In this document: in pieces, positions 46,117-54,307 of the stretch
How positions within the stretch are numbered: the first letter of the stretch is position 1
Layout: each line of letters begins with the position of its first letter
NCBI GenBank assembly: GCA_016756695.1
Contig: CP066701.1
Coordinates: 1,764,001-1,828,000 of the forward strand
DNA: 64,000 bases
Source of the DNA: Heyndrickxia sporothermodurans
Lineage (GTDB): Bacteria > Bacillota > Bacilli > Bacillales > Bacillaceae_C
Direction of reading: 5' to 3'
Position numbers and translations under genes: made by a program
Notes under the pieces: model-generated
What the model was told of the DNA's origin: nothing
The model's database searches: none
Seen by the model: only the letters and a program-made list of their open reading frames with translations

Positions 46117-46236
46117 TTATCCTTAGGTTTCAGGGGGTGGCAAGTTTTTTGCTTGTGAAGCTCTTTAAATCAAGGAATTATTAACTTTTTACTATAGATG
46201 TTTTGACAATACGAGCTATTAAAAGAGGGGGGATAA

Positions 46237-46971
46237 ATGATGGATTTTGTAGGCGCGTACTCCAGTGGAAACATTAGCTACTTACTTAAAGGTTTTTTAG
46301 TTACATTAGAAGTTGCTTTTATATCAATTATTTTAAGTTTTGTTATAGGAAGCCTTCTTGGAATATTTAGATATGCAAAAATACCTGTTTTTTCAAAAAT
46401 AGTCGCTGTTCTCGTTGAGGCAATACGTAATCTTCCCTTAATATTAATTATCTTTTTTACTTATTTCGCACTGCCTGAAGTAGGAATTAAAATGGGGGTT
46501 ATGACAGCAGCTATTGCTGCATTAACGATTTTCGAATCGGCAATGATATCTGAAATCGTCCGAAGCGGTTTAAACTCTATTGAAAAAGGACAAATTGAGG
46601 CATCAAGGTCTTCCGGATTAAATTACGTACAAACGATGTGGCATATCATTCTTCCACAAGCATTAAAAAGAATGATACCTCCATTAGTTAGTCAATTTAT
46701 TTCATTGTTAAAAGATACCTCCTTAGCAGTAATTATTGCTTTACCGGAACTTCTTCATAATGCACAAGGTATCTATAGCGGCCCAAAAGGCGGAAATCAA
46801 ATCATTCCGATTATCATTATGGTAGCCCTAATGTATTTTGTTGTTAATTATGCATTATCACTTCTTTCTCGGGCATTAGAGAAACGTTTAGATACAACTC
46901 ATAAGAAGGATAAAGGAAGGAATAAATTTCAAGGGAATAATCAAGAGGTATTGCCAAGTAATTTATCATAA
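46237..46971 (+). CDS. glnP: Amino acid ABC permease GlnP
   Basis: 244 aa, GlnP/HisM family: VEAIRNLPLILIIFFTYFAL, coupling motif IEASRSSGLNYVQTMWHIILPQA, SLLKDTSLAVIIALPELLH. AGAGGGGGG precedes the ATG at 46237. It is the fourth gene of the glnQHMP operon, now separated from glnQH by two insertion elements (about 5.9 kb), so it may be poorly expressed. Followed by a terminator. Confidence 0.9.
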   Translation: MMDFVGAYSSGNISYLLKGFLVTLEVAFISIILSFVIGSLLGIFRYAKIPVFSKIVAVLVEAIRNLPLILIIFFTYFALPEVGIKMGVMTAAIAALTIFESAMISEIVRSGLNSIEKGQIEASRSSGLNYVQTMWHIILPQALKRMIPPLVSQFISLLKDTSLAVIIALPELLHNAQGIYSGPKGGNQIIPIIIMVALMYFVVNYALSLLSRALEKRLDTTHKKDKGRNKFQGNNQEVLPSNLS

Positions 46972-46972
46972 A

Positions 46973-46998
46973 GAGCTGCCCTCGCAGGCAGTTTTTTA
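46973..46998 (+). terminator. Terminator of the gln operon
   Basis: CTGCC-ctcgca-GGCAG then TTTTTTAT. Confidence 0.8.
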
Positions 46999-47191
46999 TA
47001 TTATCCGTCAATTTTCCCAACAATTAAAAACAAAAATTTAAGGATAAAAAGTATGAGACAAATTATTAGAAACATAAAATTATAAAAAAACATAAATTTT
47101 TTTGATAATATAGTATGAAAGTATGAGAAAATAAAGTAATATGTGAGGTGTAAGTTGTTTAAATTCAAGAGCTTGGGAGGAAAGCGATAAG

Positions 47192-48214
47192 ATGGCAGAG
47201 TTTGTTAGCGGTTTTTTTCAAAAAAGAAGTGTAAAGCGTTTTATTATATTTGCTTTACTTGCACTTATAATATATTTTTTGAGAAGTATGATGAATTTAA
47301 TACTGCTAACATTTATTTTTGCGTTTTTAATGGACCGTCTATCAGTATTTGTTTCTAGACGATTACATGTAAATCGCAAATTAACGGTTGTTGTCCTATA
47401 TGTTGCCAGTGTCGGCCTATTATCGCTCGGTATTAGTAAATATTTACCGGTACTCATCAATGAAATAACCCAACTAATCAAGCAATTGATTGAATTCTAT
47501 TCCCAGCCGCAAGATAATGTAGTGGTGAACTATATTGTTGAGAAGATAATAGAAAAAAATGAAATAACCAACTTTTTAAAACAAGGATTTACGTTCCTGC
47601 TTGGATATTTCACTAATATAGGAAAATTGAGCATAGATGTATTTTTATCTCTCATACTAAGTATATTTTACCTTTTGGAAAAAGAGAGACTCATTGACTT
47701 TACAAAGAAATTTAAAACAAGCAAAGTATCTCCGTTTTATGATGAGATTGAGTTTTTTAGCAAAAAATTCGCATTAACTTTTGGTAAGGTAATTGAAGCG
47801 CAATTTATTATAGCGATTGTAAATACGGTATTAACAACGATTGCCCTTTCCATTATGGGATTTCCGCAATTGTTTGGCTTAGCAATTATGATTTTCTTCC
47901 TAGGATTAATACCGGTAGCAGGAGTAATTATCTCACTAATTCCGCTTTGCTTCATAGCATATAGTATAGGCGGTTTTATTCAAGTATTATATGTAGTGAT
48001 CATCGTAGTGATTGTTCATGCGGTTGAAGCATATGTATTAAATCCAAAATTAATGTCTTCAAAGACAAACCTTCCAGTATTTTATACATTTATTGTATTA
48101 ATCTTTTCGGAGCATTTTTTCGGTGTCTGGGGCTTAATATTAGGAATCCCAGTTTTCGTATTCCTTTTAGATGTTCTAGATGTTCAAAATGAAAAGAATA
48201 AAAAGATAAAATAG
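47192..48214 (+). CDS. AI-2E family transporter
   Basis: 340 aa, second member of the family in the window. Helices RFIIFALLALIIYFLRSMMN, LLGYFTNIGKLSIDVFLSLI, and the family stretch EFFSKKFALTFGKVIEAQFI, GLIPVAGVIISLIPL, AYVLNPKLMSSKTNLPVFYTF. GGGAGGAAAG precedes the ATG. Substrate unknown. No partner genes; proS follows with its own promoter. Confidence 0.84.
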   Translation: MAEFVSGFFQKRSVKRFIIFALLALIIYFLRSMMNLILLTFIFAFLMDRLSVFVSRRLHVNRKLTVVVLYVASVGLLSLGISKYLPVLINEITQLIKQLIEFYSQPQDNVVVNYIVEKIIEKNEITNFLKQGFTFLLGYFTNIGKLSIDVFLSLILSIFYLLEKERLIDFTKKFKTSKVSPFYDEIEFFSKKFALTFGKVIEAQFIIAIVNTVLTTIALSIMGFPQLFGLAIMIFFLGLIPVAGVIISLIPLCFIAYSIGGFIQVLYVVIIVVIVHAVEAYVLNPKLMSSKTNLPVFYTFIVLIFSEHFFGVWGLILGIPVFVFLLDVLDVQNEKNKKIK

Positions 48215-48225
48215 TATAAAGTCGC

Positions 48226-48254
48226 TTGACATTGGATAAAAAAATTAGTATATT
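48226..48254 (+). promoter_or_regulatory. Promoter of proS
   Basis: TTGACA (48226-48231), 17-bp spacer, TATATT (48249-48254). Near-consensus sigma-A promoter just after the AI-2E gene. Confidence 0.78.
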
Positions 48255-48283
48255 TTTTAAAAAATTATATATAAAAAAACGTT

Positions 48284-48507
48284 GAAAAGGACTAGTAGAG
48301 TGTGTCCGTCTTTTCTAGAGAGGAAACAATTGGTGAAAAGTTTCTAAAGACAGCATTTGAACCTGCCTTGGAGTTCTGTATCGATCTTACTTAAGATACA
48401 AGCGGTTTACACGAACCGTTATCAATAATGAAGTGTACAGCAATGCTGTAAATAAGGGTGGTACCACCAGACCTCGGTCCCTTTTAAGGAATCGAGGTCT
48501 TTTTGCG
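48284..48507 (+). ncRNA. T-box leader of proS
   Basis: T-box AATAAGGGTGGTACCAC at 48451-48467. Stem I features include GGACTAGTAGAGTGTGTC and a paired domain before it. The terminator AGACCTCG..CGAGGTCT then TTTTTGCG is at 48469-48507. Uncharged tRNA-Pro should allow readthrough into proS. Specificity is inferred from the gene. Confidence 0.9.
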
Positions 48508-48535
48508 TTTAAAAAAATAGAAGGGAAGATGTATT

Positions 48536-49972
48536 GTGGCAAAGGATAAAAAGTTTGTTGAAGAGATTACCGCAATGGAAGATGATTTTGCACAATGGTA
48601 TACAGATGTTGTAAAAAAGGCTGATTTAGTTGATTACTCATCAGTAAGAGGGTCAATGATTATCCGCCCATACGGTTTTGCCATTTGGGAAAATATCCGT
48701 GACATACTAGACGGAAAAATTAAAGAAACAGGTCATGAAAATATTTACATGCCTTTACTTATTCCTGAAAGTCTATTACAAAAGGAAAAAGATCATATTG
48801 AAGGTTTTGCACCTGAAGTTGCTTGGGTCACACATGGGGGTTCAGAAGAATTAGCAGAACGCTTAGTTATCCGTCCAACATCGGAAGTTCTATTTGGTGA
48901 ACATTATGCGAATATCATACACTCCTATCGTGATCTACCTAAATTATATAATCAATGGGCGAATGTCGTTCGCTGGGAAAAAACAACAAGACCATTCTTA
49001 CGCTCATTAGAGTTCTTATGGCAAGAAGGGCACACATGTCATGCTACAAGCGAGGATGCCCAGGAAGAAACGGCAAGAATGCTTGATATGTATGCTGAAG
49101 TATGTGAAAAATATCTTGCAATACCTGTACTTCGCGGTCGTAAAACGGATAAGGAAAAATTCGCCGGTGCAGTTCATACGTTAACGATTGAAAGCTTAAT
49201 GCATGACGGAAAAGCATTGCAATCAGGTACCTCCCACTATTTAGGAACCGGCTTTGCCGAAGCATTCGGTATCCAATTTACCGACAAAAATGGTGAACTT
49301 CAAACTGTACACCAAACTTCATGGGGAATTACTACAAGAATAATCGGTGCGTTAATTATGGTCCATGGTGACAATCGCGGCCTTGTAGTACCGCCAAAAG
49401 TTGCTCCAAAACAAGTGATGATCGTACCGATTGCACAGCATAAAGAGGGCGTCCTTGATAAAGCATATGAGCTAAGAGATCAATTGAAGAAAGTTGCAAG
49501 AGTCGATATCGATGCAAGCGACAAAATGCCTGGCTGGAAGTTCAATGAATCTGAAATGAAGGGAATCCCAGTTCGTCTAGAAGTGGGTCCTAAAGACATC
49601 GAAAAAGGTCAAGTCGTCCTAGTTCGCCGTGATACAGGTGAAAAAATCTTCGTTCCAATGGCTGAACTCGAAACGAAGGTTGTAGAACTTCTTGAAGATA
49701 TTCAAAACAATCTATTTGAAAAAGCAAAGGCACACCGTGAAGAAAAAACAAGTATTGCACGCAATATGGACGAATTCAAACAAGTACTTGTTGAAAATCC
49801 AGGCTTTATTAAAGCAATGTGGTGCGGCGATGTAGCTTGTGAAAACTTCATTAAAGATGAAACATCCGCAACATCCCGTTGCATTCCTTTTGAAGGTGAA
49901 CCAGTTTCTGATACATGTGTCTGCTGCGGCGGCGAAGCGAAACACTTAGTCTACTGGGCAAAAGCATATTAA
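48536..49972 (+). CDS. proS: Prolyl-tRNA synthetase, archaeal/eukaryote-like type
   Basis: 478 aa from GTG at 48536 (GAAGGGAAG upstream). Class II core with [34 protein letters not shown] and [15 protein letters not shown]. Anticodon-binding domain, then the zinc-binding C-terminal extension of the short type ([14 protein letters not shown].., [20 protein letters not shown]). There is no editing insertion. It charges tRNA-Pro and is regulated by the T-box upstream. Many bacilli have a second, bacterial-type proS elsewhere. Confidence 0.95.
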   Translation: MAKDKKFVEEITAMEDDFAQWYTDVVKKADLVDYSSVRGSMIIRPYGFAIWENIRDILDGKIKETGHENIYMPLLIPESLLQKEKDHIEGFAPEVAWVTHGGSEELAERLVIRPTSEVLFGEHYANIIHSYRDLPKLYNQWANVVRWEKTTRPFLRSLEFLWQEGHTCHATSEDAQEETARMLDMYAEVCEKYLAIPVLRGRKTDKEKFAGAVHTLTIESLMHDGKALQSGTSHYLGTGFAEAFGIQFTDKNGELQTVHQTSWGITTRIIGALIMVHGDNRGLVVPPKVAPKQVMIVPIAQHKEGVLDKAYELRDQLKKVARVDIDASDKMPGWKFNESEMKGIPVRLEVGPKDIEKGQVVLVRRDTGEKIFVPMAELETKVVELLEDIQNNLFEKAKAHREEKTSIARNMDEFKQVLVENPGFIKAMWCGDVACENFIKDETSATSRCIPFEGEPVSDTCVCCGGEAKHLVYWAKAY

Positions 49973-49978
49973 TTTTAT

Positions 49979-50014
49979 AAAAAATACAGATGAATGGGTC
50001 ATCTGTATTTTTTT
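49979..50014 (+). terminator. Terminator of proS
   Basis: AAATACAGATGA/TCATCTGTATTT, 5-nt loop, then TTTTG. Confidence 0.85.
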
Positions 50015-50095
50015 GTTTGTTTAGAAAACTATAAAATTCTAGACATGTGGATAACTGTTCGATAAAATGTTCGTATTAATAGTAGGAGTATCGGT

Positions 50096-50266
50096 ATGAG
50101 TAAGCAAGTCGCAGAGGTATTTCAATATCATTATCAAAAGAGAAGCAAAAAACGAAATTTGACCGTTAGGGTTATTACCGTTATTCATTACATTATGAAA
50201 AAAACTCCGAATGAAGCCCAAGATTCAATTTTCAAATCCAACTTGGTCGTCAAAGCGAGAGAATGA
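50096..50266 (+). CDS. Possible small basic protein, 56 aa
   Basis: MSKQVAEVFQYHYQKRSKKR then NLTVRVITVIHYIMKKTPNE and a tail that runs into the first unit of the 52-bp array. A good site, AGTAGGAG, lies 7 bp before the ATG. Composition is very basic with one hydrophobic stretch. Not recognised. It could be a truncated gene whose 3' end was replaced by the array. Confidence 0.35.
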   Translation: MSKQVAEVFQYHYQKRSKKRNLTVRVITVIHYIMKKTPNEAQDSIFKSNLVVKARE

Positions 50267-50676
50267 ATCCCAAGATCCAAAACTTAAATCCATCTTGGTC
50301 GCTAAAGCGAGCGAATGAATCCCAAGATCCAAAACTTAGATCCATCTTGGTCATCAAAGCGGGCGAATGGAGCCCAAGATCCAAATCCAAAGTCCATCTT
50401 GGTCATCAAAGCGAGCGAATGGAGCCCAAGATCCAAATCCAAAGTCCATCTTGGTCATCAAAGCGAGCGAATGAAGCTCAAGATCCAAAACTTAGATCCA
50501 TCTTGGTCATCAAAGCGAGCGAATGAAGCTCAAGATCCAAAACTTAAATCCATCTTGGTCATCAAAGCGAGCGAATGGAGCCCAAGATCCAAATCCAAAG
50601 TCCATCTTGGTCATCAAAGCGAGCGAATGAAACCCAAGATCCAATACAAAAATCCAACTTGGTTGTTCCCAAAATC
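50210..50676. repeat. 52-bp tandem repeat array
   Basis: Unit starts (CATCTTGG or CAACTTGG) at 50239, 50291, 50343, 50395, 50447, 50499, 50551, 50603 and 50655, all exactly 52 bp apart. Every unit has ATCTTGG and CCAAGAT, which pair as stems either within a unit or between units. Two subtypes of the tail (AAACTTARAT = B, AAATCCAAAGT = A) occur in the order B B A A B B A. Edge units are degenerate. Non-coding: 52 is not a multiple of 3. Confidence 0.88.
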
Positions 50677-50701
50677 GAAACACTAGAACCAAGCCCAACC
50701 C

Positions 50702-50800
50702 AAACCGATTAAAATGAGAAGGAACCGATCAAAAAAGAGGATGAACCGATCAAAAATAAACCGAACCAATCTAATAAAAAAGTGGACCGTTCAAAAAAGT
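50702..50800. repeat. 20-21-bp phased repeat
   Basis: The core AACCGATCAAAA and variants starts at 50703, 50723, 50744, 50764 and 50785, i.e. alternately 20 and 21 bp. Directly downstream of the 52-bp array. AT-rich and non-coding. Confidence 0.65.
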
Positions 50801-50977
50801 AAAGGTAGCATTTTTGAAACTAAAAAGATCAAAATATAACAAGTTTCTACATGTAAGTTATTTAATCAAACGTTTGATTAAACATATAAAAAATCCAGCC
50901 AAATCAAGCGAAAATTTGAATAAGTAATTGCATATTTTGTCGATGTCAGTGCTCTTTTAATAATATTTCGACATAAA

Positions 50978-51010
50978 AAAACCTTAGCTCAAAATAAAAG
51001 CTAAGGTAAT
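50978..51010 (-). terminator. Terminator of the yodB-like gene
   Basis: ACCTTAGCT..AGCTAAGGT stem at 50980-51008; the A-run on plus before it gives the minus-strand U-run. Confidence 0.8.
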
Positions 51011-51013
51011 TTC

Positions 51014-51343
51014 TTATTCGTTACAGCTGTTCATCGAAACCCATTTATCCGCCCAATGCTGGACTTCGTCAAGAACTGGAGTAATCGCATGACCTTTTTC
51101 ACTTAATCGATACTCGATTCGAACGGGTGTTTCCGGATACACATCCCGAATAACGATATTCTCGTTTTCCAATTCCTTTAATCGATCGGAAAGCATTTTT
51201 TGACTTATATGTGGAATTTGCTCGGCAATTTCATTAAATCGCATTGGGTGACTTTCCAAAACACGGATAATTACACCAATCCATCGTTTTCCTAATAATT
51301 GAAATGCCTTCTCAAATTTTGGACATAGTCGTGAATTTTCCAT
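51014..51343 (-). CDS. yodB: HxlR-family redox regulator, YodB-like
   Basis: 109 aa winged helix of the HxlR/MarR type: CPKFEKAFQLLGKRWIGVII (Cys7), RFNEIAEQIPHISQKMLSDR as recognition helix, IEYRLSEKGHAITPVLDEV. Cys7 at the N-terminus and Cys107 at the C-terminus match the cysteine pair that senses diamide and quinones in B. subtilis YodB, whose sequence it resembles along its length. GGGAGGTG lies before the ATG. Its promoter now lies beyond an IS110-type insertion. Confidence 0.82.
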   Translation of the reverse strand: MENSRLCPKFEKAFQLLGKRWIGVIIRVLESHPMRFNEIAEQIPHISQKMLSDRLKELENENIVIRDVYPETPVRIEYRLSEKGHAITPVLDEVQHWADKWVSMNSCNE

Positions 51344-51409
51344 ATTGCTACACCTCCCTCTATAAATGTTGATACATCAACGGTTTGACCCGTTGGTAGG
51401 GTGTCAAAA

Positions 51410-51734
51410 AAATATTTTTCGACACGGACCCTAACTTTATTTTCATAATATGTGAAACTATTCCAATAAATAGGTACGCTACGCGGTCACTACTGGATAA
51501 TGATGGAAAGTAGTGATAGGGAATTATACGATGCACAATGGATCTCTGCGTAGCTTATGATGACGTACCCTCCCATGTCTCTGGGCATCTATGTGCCTAC
51601 ATTCCTTCGTTCGGTCTAGTCATAAGGCAGAGGCTAGCGAAGCTCCTATAGGGACTCTAGGTCGAATGGTGAAAATAATGCCAGCTTCTCCGTGTCATCC
51701 TGTTGTCTAGGTCTAGTTAAGGGGCTGTAGGGAT
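51410..51734 (-). ncRNA. Candidate guide (seek/bridge) RNA region of the IS110-type element
   Basis: Non-coding stretch between the transposase stop and the IS end, rich in nested pairs: GGTACG/CGTACC (51473-51478, 51564-51569), CTACGC/GCGTAG (51479-51484, 51548-51553), TCACTACT/AGTAGTGA (51487-51494, 51509-51516). IS110/IS1111 elements are known to encode a guide RNA in such a region. Boundaries and strand are inferred. Confidence 0.5.
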
Positions 51735-53012
51735 TTAAGCTGCCTCTAAGAGACTTGGAATATCCCTCATCATTCGCTGTGCGTCAAACGCTTTGTGCTT
51801 AGTGCTAATTCCATGTAATACTTTTAACAGTTTACCGCATAGAACCACGATGGATTGTTTCTTGCGTAAAGGATTAACCTGACGGTTCGTGTAATACTCA
51901 TGTAGCTTTCTAAAAGCTTCATTGTGGCGGATCATCGGCATCATGACTCGGAACAGGAGAGCGCGTAGCTTTCTTCTACCCCGTTTAGAGATTCGTTTTT
52001 GCCCTTTGTGCATACCAGAGGAATTTTCACGTAACGTTAATCCCGCGAGTTTGATTAGTTGGCGTGGATCTTCGTAGTGTGAAAAACTTCCGATTTCAGC
52101 TAATAGGTCAACGATTGTCGTATCTCCAAGCCCTGGTACCGTTGACAGCCATTCGTATTCTACTGACATTTTTACAAGCTCAACTAAGCGCTCCGTAATA
52201 CCCTCAATATCTTTTTCTAGCTGGTGGTAACGGCGGACAAGTGTGGCTATTTCAATACGGGCCATCTCACATCCTTCCGTTACTCCGATAGAGCTAGCTG
52301 CGACTTCGATAAGGCGCACTGCTTTTGGTCTTTGGGGGGATTTTAGTCCCTCGACCTTTCGATAAAGGGATAACACTTCATCCGGGTGTTTCTGGTGAAG
52401 ATCACTTGGAAATGGAGTGCATTCAAGTGCGGCTATAGCCATTTTTCCGAATGACGGAAATACTTGAACGAACTCTGGAAAATAGCGATCTAACCAGCGA
52501 ATTATCATGTTTTTGACGGCTCCTAGCTCCTCAGTCAATTTACTACGGAATGTAGAACCAGCACGAAGTTCAGCTTCCATCCCTTTGAGGATTCGCGGAT
52601 AACTAAAGCGTCCATCCTTTACAAGACGAGCGATTACCAGTGCATCTTTACGGTCATGTTTGGTTGGCAGATTGTCATCCAACTCTTTTGACCGTTTGAC
52701 ATGCATCGGATTCGTCATGACTAAGGAAATGCCTCGTTCTTCAAGGAAATAGGCTAAATTTAGCCAGTAATGGCCAGTAGGTTCAATCCCGACAATGACT
52801 TCTGTCTTTTCGCTTTCTTTCATTTCAGTCAAAATACGTTGATATAAATACTCAAAGCCGTTATTAGATTGATAAACTGAGAAAGACTTTTGGAGCACCC
52901 GGCCACGATCGTCTACAAAGCAAGCGTAATGTGTCCGCTTTGCGATATCGATCCCTACAACGAGTGTTTTTTCGGTGACTTGATTAATTTTCTGATTTTG
53001 TTTAAAATCCAT
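51735..53012 (-). CDS. IS110-family DEDD transposase
   Basis: 425 aa from the ATG at 53012 (AAGGAGGACTCC upstream); the frame extends to 53048 without a site. N-terminal RuvC-like DEDD domain with Asp22 (VVGIDIAKRTHYACF), VIVGIEPTGHYW and HDRKDALVIARLV. C-terminal Transposase_20 domain with LSTVPGLGDTTIVDLLAEIG and the serine-bearing LRENSSGMHKGQKRISKRG. Recombines DNA with guide-RNA help in studied relatives. Confidence 0.92.
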   Translation of the reverse strand: MDFKQNQKINQVTEKTLVVGIDIAKRTHYACFVDDRGRVLQKSFSVYQSNNGFEYLYQRILTEMKESEKTEVIVGIEPTGHYWLNLAYFLEERGISLVMTNPMHVKRSKELDDNLPTKHDRKDALVIARLVKDGRFSYPRILKGMEAELRAGSTFRSKLTEELGAVKNMIIRWLDRYFPEFVQVFPSFGKMAIAALECTPFPSDLHQKHPDEVLSLYRKVEGLKSPQRPKAVRLIEVAASSIGVTEGCEMARIEIATLVRRYHQLEKDIEGITERLVELVKMSVEYEWLSTVPGLGDTTIVDLLAEIGSFSHYEDPRQLIKLAGLTLRENSSGMHKGQKRISKRGRRKLRALLFRVMMPMIRHNEAFRKLHEYYTNRQVNPLRKKQSIVVLCGKLLKVLHGISTKHKAFDAQRMMRDIPSLLEAA

Positions 53013-53173
53013 TATGGAGTCCTCCTTGGTTAACAAATTAGGGGTCAATTCATCGACGATTTGACACCCCGCATCATACCAAGAGGGCTCTTTTTGTTCA
53101 AGTCCCCGAAAATCCTTCTAACAGGAATGCTCCTATATGGAATGAAGCATAACTTTCTTCCTAGTTGTTATCT

Positions 53174-53209
53174 ATTATACACCTTTTGTTAACTTACTAA
53201 TAGTTAGTT
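53174..53209 (-). promoter_or_regulatory. Promoter with palindromic operator, ancestral to yodB
   Basis: On the minus strand TATAAT (53179-53174) is preceded by AACTAACTATTAGTAAGTT (53209-53191), an imperfect palindrome with ACTA/TAGT half-sites in the -35 area. Such TAGT-rich dyads resemble YodB-type boxes. Transcripts from here now enter the IS110-type element first. Confidence 0.5.
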
Positions 53210-53318
53210 AGTTTATTTTATAAAAAATAATTTTCACACAAACAATTTGTGAAATATTTGTAATATATGCATGATTTCAATAAAAGGGGGTATTAAATAA
53301 AACAAGGAGATGATTAAA

Positions 53319-53588
53319 ATGGCGAAATTAAATCGGGTTGTACTAGCAGGTATAGGAATTGCTGGTGTGTCGTTTCTTTCATCTAAGAACAATCGTGAGA
53401 AGGCACGGGTTATGTTGAATAATGTTAAGACAAAAGTGGATTCCTGGATGAAAAAGAAAAAGCACAATAAATCACCGATGACGAAGATAGGCCACTCCGA
53501 TCCCCACGATATAGCTGATAATAAAATGGTCAGTGAAGGTGCTATGTATAGTGTTGATTATTACAATATGGTAGAACAAGAAGAATAG
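53319..53588 (+). CDS. Small membrane-anchored hypothetical protein
   Basis: 89 aa from the ATG at 53319 (AAGGAG 10 bp upstream; the ATG at 53310 abuts that site). Short N-terminal hydrophobic helix RVVLAGIGIAGVSFLSS, then a basic helix (NNREKARVMLNNVKTKV) and an acidic tail HSDPHDIADNKMVSEGAMYS. Not recognised; looks like a Bacillales-specific envelope-associated protein. Followed by a terminator. Confidence 0.65.
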   Translation: MAKLNRVVLAGIGIAGVSFLSSKNNREKARVMLNNVKTKVDSWMKKKKHNKSPMTKIGHSDPHDIADNKMVSEGAMYSVDYYNMVEQEE

Positions 53589-53592
53589 ATTG

Positions 53593-53627
53593 GAGAGGGT
53601 TCGGTAATTATTTACTGAACCCTTTTT
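53593..53627 (+). terminator. Terminator after the small membrane protein
   Basis: AGGGTTCGGTAA/TTACTGAACCCT then TTTTTT. Confidence 0.85.
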
Positions 53628-53787
53628 TCATTAACTGGCTGGCCTAGTAATCTGCAGATTAATAGTGTCGATATTTTATGCCTTTCAGCATTAGGTCGCA
53701 TGGACATCGTGTTGTTTATTATCCATTAAGGATTGACCCGTTCATATGAATTAGTCAATTTTAATATAAATAAAAGAGGAATTTACC

Positions 53788-54282
53788 ATGCCGTTAACGA
53801 AAAGAAATACATACAAAATAACAAACAGGGATGGGATGGAAATGAATACGATAGTCAATCAATTAACAGGCTGGATCGATTATTTGAAAAATATTAAAGC
53901 GGAACAACATGAGGAATTTTTTAAAACGATTGCTGAAGGGAAATGGTCCAAAGCGGCAATTATTGCTCATATTTTTTACTGGGATCGTTTCTTTTATGAA
54001 AAAAGGCTGCCTGCAATGTTAGAGGGTGGAACGTTGCCCAGTATTGACGCAAGCTATGTCGAAGAAATGAATAAGGAAGCTGATAAGTATGCTCATTCGG
54101 GAATTCGGCTGTCCGACCTGATCAATAAAGCCATTAAACAAAGAGAGATACTTGTAGATTCATTAAAGGACCAGGATTTGTCGCAGACGTTTATCATAAA
54201 TGATAATAAATATACACTTGAGTCTTATGTAAAAGGTGAAGTAGAACACGATCAACATCACTTAAAGCAATTAAAAGGATAA
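53788..54282 (+). CDS. DinB-like four-helix bundle protein
   Basis: 164 aa. DinB/YfiT-type bundle with the expected metal-binding histidines in KWSKAAIIAHIFYWDRFF and VEHDQHHLKQL (last His in the HDQHH cluster). Such proteins often are thiol-S-transferases (bacillithiol-dependent) or of unknown role. GAGGAATTT precedes the ATG. An internal Met (residue 17) is an alternative start. Monocistronic. Confidence 0.78.
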   Translation: MPLTKRNTYKITNRDGMEMNTIVNQLTGWIDYLKNIKAEQHEEFFKTIAEGKWSKAAIIAHIFYWDRFFYEKRLPAMLEGGTLPSIDASYVEEMNKEADKYAHSGIRLSDLINKAIKQREILVDSLKDQDLSQTFIINDNKYTLESYVKGEVEHDQHHLKQLKG

Positions 54283-54307
54283 AAAGGAGGAGCATGTAAG
54301 GCTCCTC
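54281..54307 (-). terminator. Terminator of cidAB
   Basis: GAGGAGC/GCTCCTC with a 7-nt loop; AAAAAGG on plus before it provides the minus-strand U-run. Confidence 0.75.

Larger units (their letters stand above)
44369..46213 (-). mobile_element. IS6-like two-gene insertion sequence at the glnM/glnP junction
   Basis: 1845 bp. Ends are imperfect inverted repeats: GGTAGTGTCAAAAGTTCTAT on the left, CGTATTGTCAAAACATCTAT read inward from the right. The 8-bp target duplication is AGCTATTA (44361-44368 and 46214-46221), which overlapped the glnM stop. It holds two minus-strand genes, a zinc-ribbon protein and a DDE transposase, and a large non-coding stem structure. The 8-bp duplication and DETYIKVNGKWHYLF fit IS6/IS240-type enzymes, but family assignment is tentative. 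Confidence 0.85.
51398..53070 (-). mobile_element. IS110-family (IS1111-like) element upstream of yodB
   Basis: The ends share AGGGTGTCAAA (left, 51398) and GGGGTGTCAAA (complement of the right, ending 53070), each followed inward by ACCCTAA or ACCCCTAA. These sub-terminal inverted repeats suggest the IS1111 group. Target duplication not seen, as usual for the family; exact ends are therefore approximate. It lies beside the hairpin CAACGG-tttgac-CCGTTG of the yodB leader. One transposase gene plus ~335 nt of structured non-coding DNA at its 3' side. Confidence 0.8.

Noticed and set aside
50263-50686. Open frames of 87 and 123 codons across the 52-bp array (50263-50526 and 50315-50686)
   Set aside because: No ribosome site, and the peptides merely cycle through the repeat in three frames. 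A 52-bp period is not compatible with selection on one protein repeat.
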